Source: a virus
Direction: 5' to 3' (one strand)
IMG/VR virus record: IMGVR_UViG_3300020472_000045
Span: 1-48,726 of that record
DNA: 48,726 nucleotides
Both the position numbers and the translations under genes were made by a program. Below the pieces are notes generated by a model. The model was given only the letters and a program-made list of their open reading frames with translations, did not search any database and was not told the origin of the DNA. Below are positions 39,866-47,658 of the stretch, piece by piece. The first letter of the stretch is position 1. The number at the start of each line of letters is the position of its first letter.

Positions 39866-40462
39866 TTAGAGTGTTGCTGCTGTTTCTGCGATTTCTATGT
39901 CGCCCATGCGCCTCACGCCGCCACTACCAACGGCTGCGTGTAGACCGTAAGGCAAGATTGCTTCAGCGGTGAAAGTGGGATTACTAAATGAGTCAGTGGA
40001 ACCTGAAATCAACGAACCACCAGTTAGCTGACACTTTTGAAGTGTGCAAACAACTGTGGCAGGTTCATCACCTGATGCGTGTTGAAGGTCATCCATCAAG
40101 AAAGCAATCATAAAGTAAGGAAGTGACGCATCATCTAGACCCATAGTCGCTAATCCGTCGCTACCAGTATCTGTCTCAGTTAGAGTCTGTCCTGTTAGAA
40201 CAGACAAAACTGGCAGTGAAAGCTCACTGTATGTGCATGAGAAGTTCAAACGGTCGATCTTACCTTTTTTAGCAAGAACAGCACCGCCGTCACCCTTCAA
40301 CTCATTAGTGATAAAGTTTGGTTCCAAAGACACCTCTTGGATACCAGGAACGTCAACGGCACTATCATGTGTCATTGGGTTATCTCCTGATGGATCTGTA
40401 ATTTGTTTATAGACTTTACAGTCTTTTACGTCAAACGTAATGACGCTATTTGCTACAGCCAT
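39866..40462 (-). CDS. Major tail protein, 198 aa
   Basis: All-beta protein with SVITFDVKDCKVYKQITD, internal DRLNFSCTYSEL and FSNPTFTAEAILPYGLHAA, as in siphophage tail-tube proteins. TAAGGAGTAAATA precedes the ATG. The hairpin downstream and strong ribosome site fit high expression. Confidence 0.75.
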   Translation of the reverse strand: MAVANSVITFDVKDCKVYKQITDPSGDNPMTHDSAVDVPGIQEVSLEPNFITNELKGDGGAVLAKKGKIDRLNFSCTYSELSLPVLSVLTGQTLTETDTGSDGLATMGLDDASLPYFMIAFLMDDLQHASGDEPATVVCTLQKCQLTGGSLISGSTDSFSNPTFTAEAILPYGLHAAVGSGGVRRMGDIEIAETAATL

Positions 40463-40629
40463 TATTTACTCCTTAAGCGGGTCTTCGGTTCTGTATTCTT
40501 AACTATTCTTACCTAACGGGTGTAATGAATGAGAGAGGGTATAAGGTTCTTGAAGCTTACTCTCACCCACTCCACTCAGAAGTGGTGTATTGTAAATGTC
40601 AACGACTGTTTATAAACGAGGATTAATAA
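40463..40629. promoter_or_regulatory. Divergent promoter region
   Basis: Separates the leftward major tail gene from a rightward gene island. It contains an inverted repeat CCACT-N4-AGTGG (about 40574-40587) and a rightward candidate GTATTG, 18-base spacer, TATAAA. Leftward, TAAGAATA occurs twice in tandem. Confidence 0.4.
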
Positions 40630-40872
40630 ATGGATTTTACAACTGCCGTTAGTGATGCTGACCAAAGAGTACATTATCAGCGTTCTATCGAGTCTTTAGA
40701 AGAAGAAATACGTATTGGATGTGTAACCCAAGGGTTAGATCCTGCTACTTTGGCTGACCCTTACACAGCGCCAGAGAATGCTGATGGGACAGTCAACCCC
40801 GCCCTGAAACAGATAGAAACACTTCAGGCGCGTTGGAACGATATTAAAACAAAATTAGCTGCATTAGGCTAA
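40630..40872 (+). CDS. Hypothetical protein, 80 aa
   Basis: Helical protein beginning MDFTTAVSDADQRVHYQRS, with LDPATLADPYTAPENADG in the middle and a coiled-coil-like C-terminus. First of five rightward genes lying within the leftward late region. The LD-x-ATL motif is shared with the next gene. Confidence 0.65.
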   Translation: MDFTTAVSDADQRVHYQRSIESLEEEIRIGCVTQGLDPATLADPYTAPENADGTVNPALKQIETLQARWNDIKTKLAALG

Positions 40873-40882
40873 GGAGGGAACA

Positions 40883-41089
40883 ATGGCTTTAAGCGCCGCA
40901 CAAGAAACCTTAGCTAAAACACGGGCTAAAGAATATCTTGAATGGTCAATATTCACTATGTGTCAGCTATTAGATGTTGACTCAGCGACACTTGATACAA
41001 GTTACACAATCCCTGTTGCTTCAGATCATCCTCAATACAACGCACACGATTGTCTTAAAAAGCAAGTAATCGCTCACTCCAAACTGTAG
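40883..41089 (+). CDS. Hypothetical protein, 68 aa
   Basis: AGGAGGGAACA precedes the ATG. LDVDSATLDTSYTIPVASDH parallels the preceding product, so the two are probably paralogues. Function unknown. Confidence 0.65.
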   Translation: MALSAAQETLAKTRAKEYLEWSIFTMCQLLDVDSATLDTSYTIPVASDHPQYNAHDCLKKQVIAHSKL

Positions 41090-41095
41090 GTAGTC

Positions 41096-41401
41096 ATGGC
41101 TCAAATCCAAAAAAATGACAGCTACACAAGAAGTGATCCCAACTTTTTTGATAACGACTCTATTATGATTGAAAGAGCAGAAAAAGCTGGGAAATTAGTC
41201 GCTACCCGTGGGCATAAAGATGATCGCAGGGGTGAAAGGTTGGCTGACAATATAAAAAGAGACGATGATCTTGTGTCATGGAACCCTGATTTAATGGCTA
41301 CAGAATTTGTAAGTGATGGGTCAGTTTTCTTTTGCATAGACTCTGACAGCGAACTAGGCAGTGTTAAAGATAATGCTTTTCCTTCGGATGATTACGAATG
41401 A
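41096..41401 (+). CDS. Hypothetical protein, 101 aa
   Basis: Charged, with KLVATRGHKDDRRGERLADN and a C-terminal acidic DSDSELGSV stretch. Its TGA overlaps the next ATG. No family recognised. Confidence 0.6.
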   Translation: MAQIQKNDSYTRSDPNFFDNDSIMIERAEKAGKLVATRGHKDDRRGERLADNIKRDDDLVSWNPDLMATEFVSDGSVFFCIDSDSELGSVKDNAFPSDDYE

Positions 41402-41709
41402 CTGTCCGTAACTCTCCTACAGGTGCCATGTATTCAGCTTCTGCTGAATTGTTATTTGCTGAACAAGAAATAGCAACAATAATGTTCACTATTGGACTTG
41501 ACTGGGCTGACATAGAAACAACAACCATTGACGACATTGTTAACGAAATGCGTGTCATGTGGCCCTACGGCGAGTATTCAGATTCACATGAAAGCACGGA
41601 TACATACACCCCAGCTGCTCAAGATTTCATGTCGTCACAATTAACCCTTTTAGTAGGCGTTTTAAGAAAAGCATGGTTCTGGCGACACTGCTCGGCACAG
41701 GTGGTATAA
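41398..41709 (+). CDS. Hypothetical protein, 103 aa
   Basis: Helical protein with SAELLFAEQEIATIMFTIGL and a C-terminal Trp/Arg-rich LLVGVLRKAWFWRHC. Coupled to the previous gene by ATGA. No family recognised. Confidence 0.6.
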   Translation: MTVRNSPTGAMYSASAELLFAEQEIATIMFTIGLDWADIETTTIDDIVNEMRVMWPYGEYSDSHESTDTYTPAAQDFMSSQLTLLVGVLRKAWFWRHCSAQVV

Positions 41710-41711
41710 CA

Positions 41712-42473
41712 ATGTGGAAAGTAAGCAAACTTTATAGAAAAAATGTAGCAGCGAAAGAACTATCGCGAGATCCTTATACAGATAAGGACATGCTCAGTTC
41801 TGCTGGCATCCAAGATTGGGCTGCTGGTGCCAGAGATTACATGGAAACCATGAATCAAGATAAACGTGCTATAGCTATGGGTGGAGATCCATACTTACAT
41901 TTATGGCACATGGTTGAAAAACCCCATCCAGAATGGGAATCATACTTGTGGACTCTATGGTCTTTCAGACAGTTGCTACACAAACTCACAAACTATTCAG
42001 ACATGTTAATGTGCAATGCCTATCCTTCCCATTGGTTAATGGAGCAATTAGATAGCGATAGTGTGGATGTGACTTTTGTAAACAATTGGGATCTCAACCT
42101 GTTTGAAAAATATGGGATAACAGCTGATGCTTATTCGGCTTACACTAAAAATTATTCAGTTGTTGATATGTCCGACATAACGGATGGGACAGTGAACGAA
42201 TCTTACGATTTTATTGACGTAGAGATGCTAAACCTTTCATCTGCTGGTGGAAGATTTGACCATATAGATGCGTTTATAGACGCACTTAAACCAGGTGGTC
42301 ATATGTTGGTTATGAACGCCTCACAAGGTAAATCCCTATATATTAAAAGCCGTTTCCATCTCCATAGTTTCACCGACATGCTCAGATACATGAAAGACCA
42401 CACTGACATTGAACGATGTGACCATATTGCTTTAGACACCGGATGGGTTTTACTCCAAAAGAAAGCTTCTTAA
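41712..42473 (+). CDS. Possible methyltransferase-like protein, 253 aa
   Basis: Start at 41712 chosen over 41673 because it follows the upstream stop by two bases. The C-terminal half contains DALKPGGHMLVMN, as in class I methyltransferases, preceded by YDFIDVEML. A clear glycine-rich SAM motif I is missing, so activity is doubtful. Its stop overlaps the convergent oxygenase stop by four bases. Confidence 0.5.
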   Translation: MWKVSKLYRKNVAAKELSRDPYTDKDMLSSAGIQDWAAGARDYMETMNQDKRAIAMGGDPYLHLWHMVEKPHPEWESYLWTLWSFRQLLHKLTNYSDMLMCNAYPSHWLMEQLDSDSVDVTFVNNWDLNLFEKYGITADAYSAYTKNYSVVDMSDITDGTVNESYDFIDVEMLNLSSAGGRFDHIDAFIDALKPGGHMLVMNASQGKSLYIKSRFHLHSFTDMLRYMKDHTDIERCDHIALDTGWVLLQKKAS

Positions 42474-43270
42474 ATAGGGCTAGGGAAACCGTGAGGTTTC
42501 ACAATGTTGTCTGAATTGTCAGTAACACGATATCGGGCGTTTCTTTCATCTATCAAACCGCTTTCGAGTAGTTCAGGTGGTAACCAGGCATTTCTACCCT
42601 GAGTATGCCATTTTATGTATGAATTAATTTCATCTTGGTCAGTAGGGCCAGTTCCTACGCTTTGCAAATAGGAATACCTTCTACCGGATGTGACTGGTGT
42701 GACTTCGTGAGCGCCGACATAATTTGAGGGAAATGCTAGAACAGAACCTGCCTTCTGGGGGATGCTGGATTTTGCATGACGTAAAACCATTTCCCCACCT
42801 TCGTAATCATCGTTAAGAAATAAAGACATGCTTATAGAATTTTTTTGGACTCTGATTGCTTTTGGTATTTCACCAGCCCAATATTTGATACCTACTAAAT
42901 CAACGCTTTGATCTGTGTGTTCGCCTATACATTGACCTACGTCATACACGGCGACATGTCCAACTGACCAAGCCCAACATGATTGCCGTGCCATCGGGTA
43001 AATCTCCATATACTTAGCCACACAATCAAGCATCGCCTTTTCTAACTTTTTGTTAAATTCTAAATCCTGACCATCCCTTTTTGGCCCCCAAACACCTAAC
43101 CTCGTAGGGGTAGTAAGCATCTCTTCTTTTGAGAATGTGTACTCATTTCTAAAATTATGATGATGCTCTTCCCACATGCTTTCAATCCAAGAAGTAACAA
43201 AATCTTGATCTAAGTCAATAGCGTCCTCAAAAAGGACAGCGCCACTACTGTAATCTTTAGCTTTCATCAT
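42470..43270 (-). CDS. 2OG-Fe(II) oxygenase, 266 aa
   Basis: Prolyl-hydroxylase-like core: H118-x-D120 (GEHTDQS), SLFLNDDYEGGEM strand, H188 (GAHEVTPVTSGRR) and R197 or R198 for 2-oxoglutarate. Last of six oxygenase genes in one leftward operon; its start overlaps the previous stop by 14 bases. Confidence 0.85.
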   Translation of the reverse strand: MMKAKDYSSGAVLFEDAIDLDQDFVTSWIESMWEEHHHNFRNEYTFSKEEMLTTPTRLGVWGPKRDGQDLEFNKKLEKAMLDCVAKYMEIYPMARQSCWAWSVGHVAVYDVGQCIGEHTDQSVDLVGIKYWAGEIPKAIRVQKNSISMSLFLNDDYEGGEMVLRHAKSSIPQKAGSVLAFPSNYVGAHEVTPVTSGRRYSYLQSVGTGPTDQDEINSYIKWHTQGRNAWLPPELLESGLIDERNARYRVTDNSDNIVKPHGFPSPI

Positions 43271-44039
43271 TTCCCATAATGTTATATTTCTCTGTCATAT
43301 ATATATTAGTAGCACGTTCCGCCTGTTCAGGGTCAAGCATAGGGTCTACAACAGATTCGCCGTATTTATCATTAGGAGTGCCGTGGCAATACCAACCGAC
43401 ATGAGAATATCTAATACCTTTAGTCACAGTAGTGGTTCTATGAGCCCCCATATAATTAGAAGGGAAAAGTAAAAGGTCGCCTCTTTTTGGCTTGTATTCA
43501 ATATCTAAATACTCGAACATAAGATCCCCGCCTTCATAATTATCATTCAGGTAAGCGAGTGTTGAAACAACCGTTCTTGTAGCTATCTGATTCGGAGGGT
43601 GTGGTTTCGCATATTCATAATCTGTGCTGACATCAGAATGAGCGCCGATGAAAGAACCTTCTGGATATCTCAAAATGTGACTCTTAATTTTCCACCAAAT
43701 ACATTTACCGGCTAGTGGGAAACGGTGGAGGTAATCTTCCCACAACGCTGTGTCTCTCGCTTCTTCAAAAAGATCAAGTATTACTTTGACATCATCAGGA
43801 GCATCTTTATGGGCATAAGCCATATGGAAAGGCATTTTGTCAACTGCATCAAACGGGAAAAAATAGCCATTACGATTTATATACCCTGCTTCACCCGTCA
43901 ACGGGTCATTACCTTCCGTGTAATGTGTTGAGTGTTCCCTCTTGACTTGCTCTTCGCAAAAAGAATACAGCAGCTCCCAGTCAGCATCTTTTACTGCTTT
44001 TTCATAAAGGACTACACCACCGCCAAGATGTTCACCCAT
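43257..44039 (-). CDS. 2OG-Fe(II) oxygenase, 260 aa
   Basis: Core: H134-x-D136 (GAHSDVS), YEGGDLMFEY strand, H200 (GAHRTTTVTKGIR) and R210. Start at 44039 chosen for the eight-base overlap with the upstream TGA. Closely resembles the 42470 and 11669 products in core spacing. Confidence 0.85.
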   Translation of the reverse strand: MGEHLGGGVVLYEKAVKDADWELLYSFCEEQVKREHSTHYTEGNDPLTGEAGYINRNGYFFPFDAVDKMPFHMAYAHKDAPDDVKVILDLFEEARDTALWEDYLHRFPLAGKCIWWKIKSHILRYPEGSFIGAHSDVSTDYEYAKPHPPNQIATRTVVSTLAYLNDNYEGGDLMFEYLDIEYKPKRGDLLLFPSNYMGAHRTTTVTKGIRYSHVGWYCHGTPNDKYGESVVDPMLDPEQAERATNIYMTEKYNIMGNDES

Positions 44040-44979
44040 GATAGTCGTGTCCTTCAGGAACGTCATACCCCCAGTCATCAGGTGGGAGAGTTATCACATC
44101 TTCTGGGTGACCTCCGTTCCATTCGACGCGATCAAAAATACGTTCACCCAGTTTCCATCCAGCACCACAACCATGAGACATTCTTCTTGTATTCCACAAA
44201 AGCAAATCCCCAACCCCGTTGTATTGCCAAACCTTTTGCCTATTTTCTTCTGGTGAGGGCCACCATTCGATATCTGCTAATTCTTCTGTATAGGGATTAA
44301 GCATTGGGGATGCTTCTCTATTGTCCACATAAGAACTTATAAAAGCATGGATGTCCCATAACTTGTCTTTACTTATAGAAGTTGACTCAGGGTCTATTCT
44401 TTGTGGTAATATTGTGCAATCATAGTTATACCCATGCAAGATAAGATTTTTTTTACCGTTTCCCCAATCCTTTTCAATAATAGAATGAGGGTGATGGATC
44501 ACATTTTCAGGCATAAATTCAACACGCTCTTCTTTTTGGATAGCGTTTTCTAAGCCTTCTTTCCAAAAATCAGACAAAGCTCCGTAAGCTTTTTGCATGT
44601 CCACAAACCCTGTCCAGCCACAATTGTGAGGAATAGTTGAAGCCCAAGTGTGCATATTGACACCCACAGCTAACGGAGGATGTTTTTTGTATGTATCTTC
44701 TAAATGCCAATAAAGGAAAGTGCTATCAGCAGGCGGAGGTAGTCCACCTGTGCCTTCACCTTTTTCAAATTGCTCAAAACGGGTTTTATGGTCAATAGCT
44801 ACTTTTATTACCCCTTCGTATAAGTCTAAAGCGATCATTGCTTCTATGAACTCTTCTTTAGATAAACCTAAACGTCTGAAACCTAAAACACCTGCTTCCT
44901 CAAACAGACCACGAAAATAAGCAGGGTCTTGAAAAAGATCATTCGGGGTAACAGATGTAAACCCCTCTAGCTCAATCAT
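44032..44979 (-). CDS. TauD/TfdA-type 2OG oxygenase, 315 aa
   Basis: Different oxygenase class from its neighbours: WHLEDTYKKHPP (91-102) gives H92-x-E94, then GFVDMQKAYGALSDF as in taurine dioxygenase relatives, and the distal H269 with R280/R284 (RRMSHGCGAGWKLGER). It has E in place of the usual D in the iron triad. Such enzymes usually act on small molecules. Its stop and start overlap both neighbours. Confidence 0.8.
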   Translation of the reverse strand: MIELEGFTSVTPNDLFQDPAYFRGLFEEAGVLGFRRLGLSKEEFIEAMIALDLYEGVIKVAIDHKTRFEQFEKGEGTGGLPPPADSTFLYWHLEDTYKKHPPLAVGVNMHTWASTIPHNCGWTGFVDMQKAYGALSDFWKEGLENAIQKEERVEFMPENVIHHPHSIIEKDWGNGKKNLILHGYNYDCTILPQRIDPESTSISKDKLWDIHAFISSYVDNREASPMLNPYTEELADIEWWPSPEENRQKVWQYNGVGDLLLWNTRRMSHGCGAGWKLGERIFDRVEWNGGHPEDVITLPPDDWGYDVPEGHDYHG

Positions 44980-45662
44980 GTTTCTTTTATTTGGTCAACA
45001 ACTGGAGCTAAATCATAAGGATTTTGCGGACTATGCGCTTGGTGATTCCTGTCATTGTAATCATACATAGTGACAGCAGAATATTTAACCCCTTCAGAAA
45101 CAGGGAGCGAAGCGTGAGCGCAAACAAAATTTGACGGATGTATTAACACATCTCCTGCTTCTGGAAGAAACTTAATGTCCTGATAAGGCATCAGATACTC
45201 CCCGCCTTCATAATCTGAACCGTGTGAATTTAAATAACCTATTGCAGAAACTACACAAGAATACGAAAACCCGCTATCAGGATGAACAGCAAAATGTTGT
45301 CCCTTTTCATACTTGACGAAATTAGTAGCTTCCTCATATCCCAACTCACCTAAATTGTAAAGCGATTTGTAGTGAGAGACACATTCCCTTACCCCAGCAA
45401 TAACCTCTTGGTAAACATCCCAAAGGTCTTCGTGTTCTGATGGGACATTAAATGATTCAGCTATTTTAAAATCTGAACAATCACGATAGTCGGGCATTGA
45501 CTCTGAATCGCCGACAAGAGCTGGTTGCCAATTGTAAGTAGAGTCTTCTGTAGTCCCTAAACCAGCTTCAAGCCTTTCAATAAGACCCAAAGGATCTTCC
45601 CAAACTTTTTTATAAAGCACGATCGCTGATGCCTCATGTCCACAGTAACCTGCTATTTCCAT
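44976..45662 (-). CDS. 2OG-Fe(II) oxygenase, 228 aa
   Basis: Core: H127-x-D129 (VHPDSG), YEGGEYLMPY strand, H183 (CAHASLPVSEGVK) and K193 in the 2-oxoglutarate position, as in animal and viral prolyl 4-hydroxylases. Overlaps the TauD-like gene by four bases. Confidence 0.85.
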   Translation of the reverse strand: MEIAGYCGHEASAIVLYKKVWEDPLGLIERLEAGLGTTEDSTYNWQPALVGDSESMPDYRDCSDFKIAESFNVPSEHEDLWDVYQEVIAGVRECVSHYKSLYNLGELGYEEATNFVKYEKGQHFAVHPDSGFSYSCVVSAIGYLNSHGSDYEGGEYLMPYQDIKFLPEAGDVLIHPSNFVCAHASLPVSEGVKYSAVTMYDYNDRNHQAHSPQNPYDLAPVVDQIKET

Positions 45663-45665
45663 AAT

Positions 45666-46373
45666 TTAATCTCCTTTATCATAAATTTTTTCGACTTTGT
45701 AAAAACAGGGAGATGCCCACCGTTCCCCAGAAATAATAGGGTTAACTCCGTGCATGTAGTTTAAATCACCAGGATGAGAATACATCGACCCAGCTTCAGT
45801 TTTGAATTCTAAATCAAAATCTGGGTAAAAAAGTTCCCCACCTTCATAATCCTCCCCACAAGAATTCCAATAAATTGTCCCAGCTACATCATATGTGGGG
45901 AAGTACCCCGTTTCGCCACTGTTCAATTGTTTATCAGCATGTGGTAATTGCTCTGTGCCTTCTCGCCAACAAACAAACTCTGGGGCGCGACAAGATATTT
46001 GCATTTTTCTATTTCTTTTAGCCCAATGTTCCTCTATAAGAAACCTTGCTTTATAAACATACTTATTGACGACATCATAAATTTCAGGATATTGCCAAAG
46101 ATCAGTGCGACGATCTCTCCAAAAATCAGGATTATAAATTACTTGACCTTTATCGTTGTAAACCATTTCCGCATCTTCAGGAGTGGGAATCCACTTAGTA
46201 ATAGTTGAGTAAAACTCTTGAATTTTTTTTAAGTCTTCTTTTTCAACAAAATCTTTTACTATCAAAAGATTGTCAGGATCTGGAGTTGTCCCAAAAAAAC
46301 CCACAGGGGCTATAGACACCTCATCCCAATGTTCTTTGGTGATTGTATTTAAACCAAAAGGATTCTCATTCAT
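45666..46373 (-). CDS. 2OG-Fe(II) oxygenase, 235 aa
   Basis: Core: H145-x-D147 (LPHADKQLN), YEGGELFYPDFD, H208 (MHGVNPIISGERW) and R218. It shares GFFG, FVEKEDLK, LPHADKQLN and SGERW with the 46370 product, so the two are recent tandem duplicates. Confidence 0.85.
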   Translation of the reverse strand: MNENPFGLNTITKEHWDEVSIAPVGFFGTTPDPDNLLIVKDFVEKEDLKKIQEFYSTITKWIPTPEDAEMVYNDKGQVIYNPDFWRDRRTDLWQYPEIYDVVNKYVYKARFLIEEHWAKRNRKMQISCRAPEFVCWREGTEQLPHADKQLNSGETGYFPTYDVAGTIYWNSCGEDYEGGELFYPDFDLEFKTEAGSMYSHPGDLNYMHGVNPIISGERWASPCFYKVEKIYDKGD

Positions 46374-47212
46374 AACATCTCAGGCACACGGGTCAATCCT
46401 GCCTCGTTCTTAGTGAGAACATCTGGTTCCAAAATAGGAACTCGGTCTTTCACATCTGTAACTCCATAAAAAGCGGGTGTTGTCCACCTCTCTCCTGATG
46501 TGATTTCTCTCACCCCGTGTAAAAAATGCACATCTCCTACATGGGCAGCAAAAGTACCTTCTTCAATTTCTACCTCTATGTCATGCTGAGGGTAATACAG
46601 TTGCCCCCCTTCAAAAGCCTCATTCCAATAAATAAGAGAAGATAAATCATAAGTTACAAAAGCATTAGCCCAACCATTGTTTAACTGCTTATCAGCATGA
46701 GGTAACTGGTTTTGACCTTTTCTCCAACAAATAAGACTCGGTGGGCGACTCCACACTTCTACACCCCAATGCTCTTCAATCGTTTTTGCCCCTTTAGCAA
46801 TATATTTATCAACTATCGAATGTATTTCGGGAGCTACTCTAGCTATGGCTCCATGATCTACTTGTCGGTCTCTCCAATATTCAGGGTCATAAATTACGTC
46901 ACCCGCATCGTTATATTGGGTCTCTCCTGGGTCAGCCCAATCATCAATAGTGGGGAAAAATGCTTGCATGGTTTTTAAGTCTTCTTTTTCAACAAAATCT
47001 CTGACACAAAGAATGTTTTTTTCTGGGTCAGCGCCAAAAAAGCCAGGAGGGACTATGGATTGTTCGTCTTGCCCACGCCATTTTTCTATGGCTTCTTCAT
47101 TGTATTCCAAATCAGCCTCTTCTTGAACAGGGACATAAATACCAAAGGCTTCTCCTTTGGGGTTTCGATACCTGTCCCCCCATTGACCAAACCTTCGCCC
47201 CACACCTGTCAT
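46370..47212 (-). CDS. 2OG-Fe(II) oxygenase, 280 aa
   Basis: Core: H172-x-D174 (LPHADKQLN), FEGGQLYYPQHD, H232 (LHGVREITSGERW) and R242. Longer N- and C-terminal ends than its paralogue at 45666. First oxygenase of the operon, 21 bases downstream of the proline-rich protein. Confidence 0.85.
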   Translation of the reverse strand: MTGVGRRFGQWGDRYRNPKGEAFGIYVPVQEEADLEYNEEAIEKWRGQDEQSIVPPGFFGADPEKNILCVRDFVEKEDLKTMQAFFPTIDDWADPGETQYNDAGDVIYDPEYWRDRQVDHGAIARVAPEIHSIVDKYIAKGAKTIEEHWGVEVWSRPPSLICWRKGQNQLPHADKQLNNGWANAFVTYDLSSLIYWNEAFEGGQLYYPQHDIEVEIEEGTFAAHVGDVHFLHGVREITSGERWTTPAFYGVTDVKDRVPILEPDVLTKNEAGLTRVPEML

Positions 47213-47233
47213 GTAATTTAGTCTATCAAACCA

Positions 47234-47644
47234 TTAACACTTAGGTGGTGGTGGAAAGAACGGTGGGAAATGTGGCGGGAAATGCGGTGGGAAGTGAGGT
47301 GGGAAATGTGGCGGGAAAAACGGTGGAAAGAACGGTGGGAAGTGAGGTGGGAAGTGAGGTGGGAAGAATGGCGGGAAATAAGGGTCGTAATACGTGTAAT
47401 CAATCGCCTGAACCAGTGGATAAACAGCTCCCGCTGTCTGAACCTGACTTTTAACCTTACCTAAATTGCTATTACCAATAGAACCACTAGAGTCATCAAT
47501 ATTCTCTGATGTGGCAGTACCCACTTCAAAACCAGCAGTAGTGATTAAATTATCAGACTCTCCTGAACCTGTTCCCTTTGTCGAGCCGACAATGTTAGGA
47601 ACATCGTCTTTTCTCGGTGTCTGATCTCTGGGTTGTGTAGCCAT
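47234..47644 (-). CDS. PASTA-like protein with FPPx proline repeat, 136 aa
   Basis: Residues 15-83 resemble a PASTA domain: VPNIVGSTKGTG, LITTAGFEVGTATS, then GKVKSQVQTAGAVYP. Residues 90-132 are about eleven units of FPP-H or FPP-F, ending PPPPKC. Probably a virion-exposed tail component, since it lies between a tail fibre and the oxygenases. The repeats are a plausible substrate for prolyl hydroxylation. AAAAAGGT precedes the ATG. Confidence 0.75.
   Translation of the reverse strand: MATQPRDQTPRKDDVPNIVGSTKGTGSGESDNLITTAGFEVGTATSENIDDSSGSIGNSNLGKVKSQVQTAGAVYPLVQAIDYTYYDPYFPPFFPPHFPPHFPPFFPPFFPPHFPPHFPPHFPPHFPPFFPPPPKC
47249..47377. repeat. 12-bp tandem repeat (FPPx minisatellite)
   Basis: About eleven 12-bp units of the form GGTGGGAAGTGA / GGCGGGAAATGT (plus-strand view), coding for FPPH and FPPF. 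Units vary in synonymous positions. Copy number could change by slippage without shifting frame. Confidence 0.85.
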
Positions 47645-47658
47645 ACCTTTTTACCTTA

